Under the pieces are notes generated by a model. The model did not search any database, was not told where the DNA came from, and worked only from the letters and a program-made list of their open reading frames with translations. 64,000 nt of DNA from Chlorobiaceae bacterium (GTDB taxonomy: Bacteria; Bacteroidota; Chlorobiia; Chlorobiales; Chlorobiaceae), in the NCBI GenBank assembly GCA_013334565.1, contig JAAXXI010000007.1:1-64000 (forward strand), written 5' to 3'. Position numbers and translations under genes: made by a program. Of the stretch, positions 53,133-60,511 are shown piece after piece. The number at the start of each line of letters is the position of its first letter. The first letter of the stretch is position 1.

Positions 53133-53311
53133 TTTCCGGACAGAAGGAAAGGGTGGGTGACGATATGGGTAAAGGTTGTTATATTACACCATAAGTTCCT
53201 GTTGATATACACGGAACAGATAAACCGACCGTTTCGATTTGCCGGCCATCAGCGTGATCCCGGGAATTTACAGCCTCCAGGAGTATCTGGCAAACAAACC
53301 TGAATTTTGTC

Positions 53312-53647
53312 ATGCAAATTAAAGTATTGGGTACTGTGGGGCTTGAAAGCACCCGGCTTGCCGATCTGGTCAAAACAGTAATCACGACCGCTGGTGTCGA
53401 TGCCGTGGTGGAAAAGGTGGAAGAGTACCGGGAAATTGTCCGGCATGGCGTCATGTCAATGCCGGCCCTGATCATCGACGGGAAGGTCCGTTGCCGGGGA
53501 CGGGTGCCATCGCTTGAAGAGATCTGCCAGATGTTGAACGTGCCCTTGCCACGCAAGCTTCGTGAAGAACAGCCGAAGGTGGCGGAAATAGACGAGGAAA
53601 TTTTTTCTGAAAGGCCAAGGATATTCATGCGGGAGATCAGAAAATAA
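53312..53647 (+). CDS. thioredoxin-fold protein of the redox-active-disulfide-2 type, lacking the CXXC
   Basis: 111 residues. The pattern MQIKVLGTVGLESTRLADLVKTVI...VEKVEEYREIVRHGVMSMPALIIDG follows the small thioredoxin-like family (normally KVLGxGCxxC) including the cis-proline after MSM, but both active-site cysteines are absent: the position reads GLES. One Cys remains in VRCRGRVP, another in EEICQML. After the fold there is an added acidic-basic tail (EIDEEIFSERPRIFMREI). It cannot do ordinary dithiol chemistry; a scaffold or regulatory role is inference. Confidence 0.7.
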   Translation: MQIKVLGTVGLESTRLADLVKTVITTAGVDAVVEKVEEYREIVRHGVMSMPALIIDGKVRCRGRVPSLEEICQMLNVPLPRKLREEQPKVAEIDEEIFSERPRIFMREIRK

Positions 53648-53656
53648 TCGTATGGT

Positions 53657-53962
53657 TCAAATGAAATTCCTGCCGCAGCTCTGATCCCCTGTTGCTGGTT
53701 TCAGGTAACTCAAGAAATCTGAATACCTTGCTTTCCAGTCTTCTGACGAATTCTCCAAAACAGGTATTTCTTTGCCATCACATTTCCCCCGGCATTTGGC
53801 CATTAATTTTTCGGAACGGAAAGCACTTCTTTCGATACGCTCGTCGCTCTCTGTTTTGTCAGCTGTTTCTTCGTTGAGAAGGAAATACCTGCGAGTATCC
53901 CAAGAGAGTATCTTCTGACCGCTGTTCTTTATGTTCGGTTCGGATGTATAGGGTAGATCTCT
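53657..53962 (-). pseudogene. coding-like open frame without a start codon (possible gene remnant)
   Basis: Between stop codons at 53963-53965 and 53657-53659 the minus strand is open for 101 codons and reads like a real hydrophilic protein (for example SWDTRRYFLLNEE, RIERSAFRSEKLMAKC, SSEDWKARYSDFLSYLKP). It contains no ATG, GTG or TTG before an internal ATG at 53801-53803, halfway through. Just upstream another frame also reads protein-like, suggesting a frameshift. I do not recognise the family. The rest of the 565-base gap to 54212 holds nothing else I can name. Confidence 0.35.
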
Positions 53963-54212
53963 TTATCTGCTACGAAGCACAGTCGATGGGTGAAGCTGTT
54001 TTAGGGACTTCCTTTTTGAATATGATCCCGATTTTGCTGGAACTCCGCTCGACTTCCATTCGTTATTTCAATGCATGTTCAGAGAGATGTAAAATCATTT
54101 AATGATAACAGGTATGGTGTCTATACCGTGATGATGATCAAATTTTTTTGATGGTTGTCTGTGCTTGTTCACTTTTCAGTACCCCTCAAAAATCCTTAAA
54201 CAGGAGGTCCAA

Positions 54213-54617
54213 ATGTCAAACATATCAGAGATAGAAGGTATCGGAGAAAGTTATGCTGCAAAACTGCAGAGTGCCGGAATAACGACTGTTGAATCTTTGC
54301 TCGAACAGGGCAGTACTGCAGCCGGAAGAAAAACCATTGCCGAATCAACCGGTATTTCCGATGTCCTTATCCTGAAGTGGGTAAATCACGCGGACCTGTT
54401 CCGCCTTAAAGGGGTCGGCGGGGAGTTTGCCGAACTTCTGGAAGCTGCCGGTGTCGATACTGTCCCTGAATTGGCACAGAGGAGGGCGGATAACCTTGCA
54501 GGCAAAATGGCCGAGATCAATGGGGCAAAAAATCTTGTGCGCAGAGTGCCTGCGGAATCAGAAGTGGAAAGCTGGATATCACAGGCGAAAACGCTTGGAA
54601 AAAAGGTTTCCCATTGA
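54213..54617 (+). CDS. DUF4332-type helix-hairpin-helix protein
   Basis: 134 residues, strong ribosome site AGGAGG nine bases upstream. Two helix-hairpin-helix-like units are visible: EIEGIGESYAAKLQSAGITTVESLLEQG and FRLKGVGGEFAELLEAAGVDTVPELAQR, the I-E-G-I-G/L-K-G-V-G pattern of the DUF4332 family. Such domains often bind DNA or proteins non-specifically; exact role unknown. It forms an apparent two-gene unit with the next gene, 34 bases away, which also has a strong ribosome site. Confidence 0.8.
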   Translation: MSNISEIEGIGESYAAKLQSAGITTVESLLEQGSTAAGRKTIAESTGISDVLILKWVNHADLFRLKGVGGEFAELLEAAGVDTVPELAQRRADNLAGKMAEINGAKNLVRRVPAESEVESWISQAKTLGKKVSH

Positions 54618-54651
54618 CAATGCTGAAAACCTTCAAACAGGAGGATCATTT

Positions 54652-55092
54652 ATGGATTTTTCCGGAATAATGGAATGGGGCGCATCAGTAATCAGGCAAA
54701 ATCTCGGACAGGAAATGGATGCCCTTCCGTCGGACCAGCTTGTTTCTGCACTTCAAAATTTATTCGGAGCTCAGGGCGGTTCGCTCAATCTCGCTTCACT
54801 TGTCTCAACCATGCAGGAGGGCGGACTTGGCGATATTGTCAATTCCTGGCTTGGTACCGGGGCCAATACGGTGATATCTCCCGATATCCTTACGAAAATT
54901 ATCGATTCGGGCAAGATCCGGGAGTTTGCTTCACAAACGGGTATTTCGGAAGAGAGTGCCAGAACGGCGATAGCGAACGCGTTGCCTGAAATTATCGATA
55001 AAGCCAGTCCTGCCGGGAATCTTCTCGAGCATGTTGCCGTAAATTTCGGGAATCTCGGAGGATTGACTGATATTGTCGGCAAATTCTTCTGA
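54652..55092 (+). CDS. YidB/DUF937-like small protein
   Basis: 146 residues; ATG preceded by AGGAGGATC. GLGDIVNSWLGTGANTVISPDIL and FASQTGISEESARTAIANALPEIIDKASPAG match the YidB/DUF937 family, where GLGxxVxSWxGxGxNxxIS is conserved, though the ending (NFGNLGGLTDIVGKFF) lacks the family's usual LG-x-LLGG tail. Function unknown. With the preceding DUF4332 gene it forms a short highly translated-looking pair ending in a bidirectional terminator. Confidence 0.82.
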   Translation: MDFSGIMEWGASVIRQNLGQEMDALPSDQLVSALQNLFGAQGGSLNLASLVSTMQEGGLGDIVNSWLGTGANTVISPDILTKIIDSGKIREFASQTGISEESARTAIANALPEIIDKASPAGNLLEHVAVNFGNLGGLTDIVGKFF

Positions 55093-55126
55093 GTGTTCAG
55101 GTATTGCCCTTCCTCGATTGAAATAG

Positions 55127-55167
55127 AAAGAGGCCGTCCTTCCTGTAATCTGAAAGAGAGCCTCTTT
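55127..55167. terminator. terminator between the DUF937 and LuxR-type genes
   Basis: AAAGAGGC (55127-55134) pairs with GCCTCTTT (55160-55167) and is followed by T residues on the plus strand. It separates convergent genes and may work in both directions. Confidence 0.7.
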
Positions 55168-55187
55168 TCGTTCGTTCAATTCTTTGA

Positions 55188-55691
55188 TTATTCACTGACA
55201 GCGAAATCGGAGAGGTAGGTTTTGATCGACTGGTGCTTACCGAGGTCCAGCTTTTTGTGCAGGCGGTAGCGAATACTTTCCAGCCCTCGTGTCGAGATGC
55301 CGATGGTCTGGGCTATTTCCCTCGTATCCTGGTTGAGCTTTACAAGGTGGAGCACTCTCATTTCGCGCTGGTTGAGCTTCGGGTGTTTTTTCTGAAGCCT
55401 GGAAAGAAATACGGAATCCGCTTCGGTCAGCTCCGCATTGATCATTTTACCGATGGTGTGGCTGTCTATGAGTGTGAGGCATGACTCCTTCATGCTTTTT
55501 TTCGTTGCCTGGTCCAGTTCGAGGCTTTCTATCTGATCAAGAAGTCGTTTAAGCTTGCTTGTCTTCTCAGCAACCGCAGTGGATATCCTGGTAAGTTCCA
55601 TGTCCTTGAAGGTGATCCTTGCCTTGAGATCGGCAACTTCTTTCTCGAGGTCATGGACATTTTTTTTATGAGTCTCTGGATTCGTTTTCAT
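55188..55691 (-). CDS. coiled-coil LuxR-type helix-turn-helix regulator
   Basis: 167 residues. A heptad-rich coiled coil (about 8-65, VHDLEKEVADLKARITFKD and onward) leads to a GerE/LuxR-type DNA-binding domain (about 108-155): LNQREMRVLHLVKLNQDTREIAQTIGISTRGLESIRYRLHKKL, split here as LNQREMRVLHLVKLN and IAQTIGISTRGLESIRYRLHK. The same HTH form ends many Bacteroidetes/Chlorobi TPR or sensor proteins, but no receiver or sensor domain is present here. It probably dimerises through the coil. It follows the methyltransferase gene on the same strand after 261 bases. Confidence 0.8.
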   Translation of the reverse strand: MKTNPETHKKNVHDLEKEVADLKARITFKDMELTRISTAVAEKTSKLKRLLDQIESLELDQATKKSMKESCLTLIDSHTIGKMINAELTEADSVFLSRLQKKHPKLNQREMRVLHLVKLNQDTREIAQTIGISTRGLESIRYRLHKKLDLGKHQSIKTYLSDFAVSE

Positions 55692-55933
55692 ACTGGTTCA
55701 TTTTAATTGCCGCGATATCACTGACAGGAACATCAGGATTGCCGTAATAATTTCACATCAATCGCAATTTTACGAAAAAATTCGGTTATTAACATGATTT
55801 TATTTGTATTTCCTGTTCTGCCTGCTGAAAACACGGTTCCGTTACCAGACATACAGGAGCGGCACATTCATGAGCTGTTCCGGTGCATGACCGCTACTTC
55901 GATCCATCCATCCTTCCTCTCCGGAAAAAGCGG

Positions 55934-55966
55934 TTTATCGATATTTCCGGTATTATTTATCGATAT
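55934..55966. promoter_or_regulatory. two TTTATCGATAT boxes spaced 22 bp
   Basis: TTTATCGATAT occurs at 55934-55944 and 55956-55966; each contains the 8-bp palindrome TATCGATA, and the copies are exactly 22 bases apart, two helical turns. The second overlaps the methyltransferase stop region, and both lie about 245 bases ahead of the LuxR-type gene. They could be operator half sites; no protein can be assigned. Confidence 0.35.
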
Positions 55967-56723
55967 CCGAAAGCGAATAACAGCGGTCAACGGATACTGA
56001 AGGCTCAAATTTCAGTTCATCCTCGCTCCAGCAGGTAACCGATGGGGGGCTTGAACAGTATGCCATGATTTCCGTAAAGACAGCTTCGGGAATATGTCTC
56101 CTTCCTGCATTTACTGACGAAAGAGGCACGAGGTACTCGAAGATGACCGGCGATTCCGGAGCAACGAGTTCCCATAGCTTTCTTGCGCTTTCTTTCTGCA
56201 GGTAATAGGATATTCCTTCGATTACGAGCAGTGTTGGCTCGGCCCTTTTCCATCCAGCAACCGACAGCAGGCGTTCAACCTGACCACAATCGCAGATGTC
56301 GGCAGCGATGCAGTGCAGGCTGCTGTCAGCGGCATAGCGGAGGGCCCTGGTAATTTCCTGTTTTTCCGGCATGCCGTCCCTGTCGAGTTCGAACACATCT
56401 AAACCGGAAAACATCGCGGCGAGCTCGATGCCGAGCATGGAGAAGCCTGCGGCGGGTATGACGACCTGCCTTATCGTTCCGTTCCTCAGCAGCGAAGATG
56501 CAGTTTTTGCGATGCAGGATTTGCGTAACCGGATCACTTTTCCGTACTCCGGCCAGACGGCGTTACATCGCTTCAGAAGTTCTCTGCCGTTGTTCAGGTC
56601 AAGTTTTCGGGAATATTGTTCAACCGCACCGGTCCGGTAGATTTCATGTCCGCACCAGAGCAGGACGAGGGCCGAAGTATCGGCAAGCGGATGTGCCGGG
56701 GAGGTTTCTGTCGGGAGTTGCAC
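55953..56723 (-). CDS. LCM-family SAM-dependent methyltransferase next to the ATP-grasp gene
   Basis: 256 residues. VVIPAAGFSMLGIELAAMF corresponds to motif I of LCM/O-methyltransferases (usually VxLGAGxDxR; the canonical glycines are partly changed to PAAGFS), VFELDRDGMPEKQ is the ExD motif, and TLLVIEGISYYLQKESARKLW is the E-G-x-x-Y-Y-L element of this family. It would methylate a carboxylate or hydroxyl. It lies 126 bases after the ATP-grasp ligase gene on the same strand, so the two may act on one product. The altered motif I could mean divergent cofactor binding. Confidence 0.75.
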   Translation of the reverse strand: MQLPTETSPAHPLADTSALVLLWCGHEIYRTGAVEQYSRKLDLNNGRELLKRCNAVWPEYGKVIRLRKSCIAKTASSLLRNGTIRQVVIPAAGFSMLGIELAAMFSGLDVFELDRDGMPEKQEITRALRYAADSSLHCIAADICDCGQVERLLSVAGWKRAEPTLLVIEGISYYLQKESARKLWELVAPESPVIFEYLVPLSSVNAGRRHIPEAVFTEIMAYCSSPPSVTCWSEDELKFEPSVSVDRCYSLSDIDK

Positions 56724-56848
56724 AGGTGCGTCAAGATTTTACGGTTTGCCCGGAACTCTCCTGTCAGAATTTTATTCCATGACCGGCTTCCGGAGAAGAA
56801 CATTTTTATTATCTGAAACAAGGATCACTGCATACCGGTTTTCAGATT

Positions 56849-58666
56849 TCACTCTGGGTTACTATCTGCTGACGCATGTGTTTTCAGGATTCGGAAGCAT
56901 TCGTCCCAGGAGGAAAATTTGACTACGGACCCACTGCACTCTTCGAGCACAACCACCCATTCATCGATCAAAGGCAAGTCCCCGCATATGCAGGTGCGTT
57001 CGACCCGATCAACAGGAAGTCCGTTCCTCATGATCTGCTCCGGTGTACAGACTGCGATGACTTCAGTCACAAGCCGGTTGATGAGCAATGATAGAATACC
57101 GGGCCATGTTCCGTCACCGCTAATGGAGAGAGGCATGTTTCCGATTTGCGTTTCGAACCCGCAGCAAGTCCATCCGATTCCATCCCGGAAACGATATTGT
57201 CTGAGGTTTTCAGCAGCGGCCCGTATTTCAGGCTCTCCTGCGATGACCAATTGGAATGGTATCCGTCCGACAAGGTTACCAAGGGTTCTGCAGGAAAGTT
57301 CGATAACATTTGCTCCTCCGCATAAAGCGACATCCAGTCCGGGAGTGGAATTAATCTCGATGATCGCACCGCCTTCGCACCAGGGTTTTCCGATATCCTC
57401 TGTGATATAATCGACACCTGCCGTTGAGAGACCCATGGTTTTAGCAATTGTTTCAGCCATTTTTCTGACATCGGGATGCACCAGGCTGCTTACATCGGTA
57501 GCTGATCCACCCGTTGATATGTTGGCGTTGGCCCTCAGGGTTATCTTTTTTTCTGAAGCGGGGATTGTATCAAGTTCCATTCCCTGCTGTGAAAGGTACA
57601 GCAGAAGGGTCTCATCTACAGGAACAGGACAGAGAAACCTGCTTTTGACAAGGTTATCCGTTCTTTCTCTGTTGACGTTCTCGATCAGTTCAAGTATTGT
57701 GCTCTTTCCATCACCTGTTACAAAAGGTGCATTGCGGCGGGTAACGGCCGTCAACTTTCCTCCGATGATTGTCAGCCGGTGATCATAGCCGGGAACAAAT
57801 CTTTCGACCAGCAATGGTCTGTCGGTAACCCCTTTTGTATGATCGAACGCCCTCTCCAGTTCAGACATGTTCCGGATTCCTACGGTGACCCCTTTTCCTT
57901 TCCCTCCGGATATCGGTTTCAGAACACAGGGCCATCCCACCTGTTCTGCAGCTTCTTCAAGTTCTCTTTTATTTCCGGCAAGTCGGGCAGCTGGTGTTGG
58001 AAACCCGAGTTTTTCGAAAACATTTTTTGAAAGGATTTTTGAATGTTGGAATTGGAACCCCAGCACTCCGTCAGCATTTGACGATGATTCGTAGAAAATC
58101 TCGGAGCGGCATCCCCAGCCGAACTGCCAGTACTTTGTTTGCGGGATGAAGGGCAAAAAGGGAATTCCCCTGCTTCGTGCACCCTCCATAAGGATGCATG
58201 CCTGGTAGTCGGGATGGTGCTCTCTGCAGGTCTGCCAGAACGATGCAAGGTCCGGGTCTGCCGCAGAGCGGCAAAATCCTTCATTTAGGCAGGCGTGCTT
58301 CAGGGTGTTCAGTCCAAGCTCGAGAGCATGAATGCTTACTCTGGGATGGTGGTAGCCGATCCAGACCAGAACCCCATCCGGTGATGATGCCGATCCGGTA
58401 TCATGAAGAAACCCCCTGACTTCGTTGAGAGCGCCAAGCGCCCATTGTACAATAGTCGTCCCGATCTGTTCGCCGGGAGGGAGATCGGGAGGAAATTCCG
58501 CAGGAATCCACTCGGGGAAAGCTTCCTGCAGCCGTCGGCATCCCTGCCTGAGGACTTCTCCAGTATAAGGATACTCGCCCGGCAGGTCGATAGCTGCCAC
58601 CACGACGGGTTCCATGGCAAAAGGGCTCGGCCCGGAAAAGGTGATCAGGTGCTTGACGTTCAGCAT
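56849..58666 (-). CDS. ATP-grasp ligase related to cyanophycin synthetase, without a working Mur-ligase half
   Basis: About 605 residues from MLNVKHLITF (TTG nine codons earlier is possible). N-terminal CphA-like domain (1-200, GPSPFAMEPVVVAAIDL, WGCRSEIFYESSSNADGVLG), then an ATP-grasp domain (about 210-440): LKPISGGKGKGVTVGI, LLVERFVPGYDHRLTIIGGKL, VTGDGKSTILELI, IIEINSTPGLDVAL. The remaining 165 residues track the start of the CphA Mur-ligase domain, but the P-loop is replaced (IAGEPEIRAAA) and the rest, about 270 residues, is missing. Full CphA is near 870. It could still ligate one amino acid to a carboxyl group but not build the Asp-Arg polymer by the known two-site route. Confidence 0.85.
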   Translation of the reverse strand: MLNVKHLITFSGPSPFAMEPVVVAAIDLPGEYPYTGEVLRQGCRRLQEAFPEWIPAEFPPDLPPGEQIGTTIVQWALGALNEVRGFLHDTGSASSPDGVLVWIGYHHPRVSIHALELGLNTLKHACLNEGFCRSAADPDLASFWQTCREHHPDYQACILMEGARSRGIPFLPFIPQTKYWQFGWGCRSEIFYESSSNADGVLGFQFQHSKILSKNVFEKLGFPTPAARLAGNKRELEEAAEQVGWPCVLKPISGGKGKGVTVGIRNMSELERAFDHTKGVTDRPLLVERFVPGYDHRLTIIGGKLTAVTRRNAPFVTGDGKSTILELIENVNRERTDNLVKSRFLCPVPVDETLLLYLSQQGMELDTIPASEKKITLRANANISTGGSATDVSSLVHPDVRKMAETIAKTMGLSTAGVDYITEDIGKPWCEGGAIIEINSTPGLDVALCGGANVIELSCRTLGNLVGRIPFQLVIAGEPEIRAAAENLRQYRFRDGIGWTCCGFETQIGNMPLSISGDGTWPGILSLLINRLVTEVIAVCTPEQIMRNGLPVDRVERTCICGDLPLIDEWVVVLEECSGSVVKFSSWDECFRILKTHASADSNPE

Positions 58667-58927
58667 GTGCAGTTCGAATCTTGTTTTTGTCAATCACTCG
58701 ACTGAAAGTCGCAAATCAATTCAGCTGAGAGGTTTGTCGTTTGGAATGAAGCGAGGAATACAATGGAATCCATCTTTTTTTACAAGATAAAAATAAACGG
58801 AATTTTCGCTTCACTCCTTATCACAGGAGTAAACAGTCCGATCCGACAGGGAGATGATACACTGCTATCGCCGGACCAAAAGCAACAGGCCGGCAGGGAG
58901 ATTCGGAAAATGAGCGCGGGACATAAT

Positions 58928-58951
58928 AAAAAAAGCCTCCGGAAAGGAGGC
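58928..58951 (-). terminator. terminator of tRNA-Gly
   Basis: GCCTCC (58935-58940) and GGAGGC (58946-58951) form a stem with a five-base loop. Read on the minus strand it is followed by seven T residues (A-run 58928-58934), 22 bases past the tRNA 3' end. The region 58667-58927 upstream of it shows no convincing gene. Confidence 0.88.
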
Positions 58952-58971
58952 CTTGGATGAGAGATATCGTT

Positions 58972-59045
<74 letters not shown>

Positions 59046-59152
59046 GTCGTTATGGGCATAAATATAAAGATATTTTATTTCCCTGCAACTCCTTTGTGAA
59101 TTTTCTTTTCACGCTTTTTCCGGTATTCGCGGAAGCGTGATTACTATGGGTC

Positions 59153-60352
59153 TCACAACCCGAGCTCGCGGATAATCGTCTCCATGTCCTTGTCTCCCCG
59201 CCCAGAAAGGTTGACGATCAGGATGCCGTCATCCGGCATGATGGCGGCCCGTTTCAGGGCATAGTGCATGGCGTGGGCCGACTCGAGTGCACAGATGATG
59301 CCTTCGGTCTCCGCGAGTGTCTTGAGCGCAAAGAGTGCTTCACTGTCCGTAGCGCAGGTATAGGTGACCAGCCCGAGTTCCTGAAAGTAACAATGCTCCG
59401 GACCTACTCCCGGATAATCGAGGCCGGCTGAAATCGAATGGGCTTCCTGGACCTGGCCGTCTTCATCCTGGAGGAGTTTCGTGAGTGCCCCGTGCAGCAC
59501 ACCGGGTTTTCCGAGCGTCAGGGAAGCTGCGTGTTTTCCCTCAAGTCCTTCGCCGGCAGCTTCGACACCGACGAGTTCGACGGTTGCCGTGTCGCCGAGG
59601 AATTCATAGAACATGCCCGCCGCGTTGCTTCCTCCGCCTACGCATGCCGTGACGACATCCGGAAGCCTCCCCGCCTGCCTGATTATCTGCTCCCGAGTTT
59701 CTTTTCCTATGACGGCCTGGAAGTCCCTGACAATCATGGGATAGGGGTGCATGCCCACAACGGAGCCGATAATGTAAAAGGTTTCCTCGGGATTGTTCAT
59801 CCAGTCGCGTATGGCTTCACTCGTGGCGTCCTTCAGTGTCCTTGACCCGCTGGTGACAGGACGGACCGTCGCTCCCAGCAGTTTCATTCTCGCTACGTTC
59901 GGGGCCTGCCTCCTGATATCCTCTTCTCCCATATACACCACGCATTCGAGGTCGAAGAGCGCGCAGACCGTTGCCGTCGCGACGCCGTGCTGTCCTGCGC
60001 CGGTTTCGGCGATGATCCGCTTTTTCCCCATTCTCCTGGCGAGCAGCGCCTGGCCCAGTGCGTTGTTGATTTTATGGGCCCCGGTATGGCACAGATCTTC
60101 CCTTTTAAGAAAAATCCTCGCTCCGCCTGCCGATCTGCTGAGACGTTCGGCATGATACAGCGGGGTAGGCCTTCCCACGTAGTCACGGAGGAGCCTTTCG
60201 AATTCCGATTTGAATGAAGGGTCGGTCTTGGCTTTGTGGTATTCCGCTTCGAGGTCCGCGGCATTTTTTATGAGAGTCTCAGGGATGAATTTGCCGCCGA
60301 ACAAACCGAAGTGGCCGGTTGCGTCGGGTGCTGAGTAGTCTTTCGGAAGCAT
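59153..60352 (-). CDS. trpB: tryptophan synthase beta chain
   Basis: 399 residues, standard TrpB1 length. The PLP lysine is in [53 protein letters not shown] and [12 protein letters not shown] are family blocks. It joins indole with serine in the alpha2beta2 complex. trpA is not adjacent, though the two are commonly linked in other bacteria. Ends 107 bases before the tRNA-Gly gene on the same strand. Confidence 0.97.
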   Translation of the reverse strand: MLPKDYSAPDATGHFGLFGGKFIPETLIKNAADLEAEYHKAKTDPSFKSEFERLLRDYVGRPTPLYHAERLSRSAGGARIFLKREDLCHTGAHKINNALGQALLARRMGKKRIIAETGAGQHGVATATVCALFDLECVVYMGEEDIRRQAPNVARMKLLGATVRPVTSGSRTLKDATSEAIRDWMNNPEETFYIIGSVVGMHPYPMIVRDFQAVIGKETREQIIRQAGRLPDVVTACVGGGSNAAGMFYEFLGDTATVELVGVEAAGEGLEGKHAASLTLGKPGVLHGALTKLLQDEDGQVQEAHSISAGLDYPGVGPEHCYFQELGLVTYTCATDSEALFALKTLAETEGIICALESAHAMHYALKRAAIMPDDGILIVNLSGRGDKDMETIIRELGL

Positions 60353-60511
60353 GGAAAAGATCAGGATTATGATAATTTGCCGGTTGGACCGCCTTTTGCG
60401 ATGAAAGGCTTCGCCTTCCGCAGAAAAACACAGGTCGTATACCTGAAATAAAATAATATATTTAAACTTTTATCATCGAAACATCACCATACTCTTGCGG
60501 AGTCCTGCTGC

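Noticed and set aside
58763-58960. 65-residue plus-strand frame between the ATP-grasp gene and tRNA-Gly
   Set aside because: No ribosome site or family, and its end runs into the tRNA terminator hairpin.
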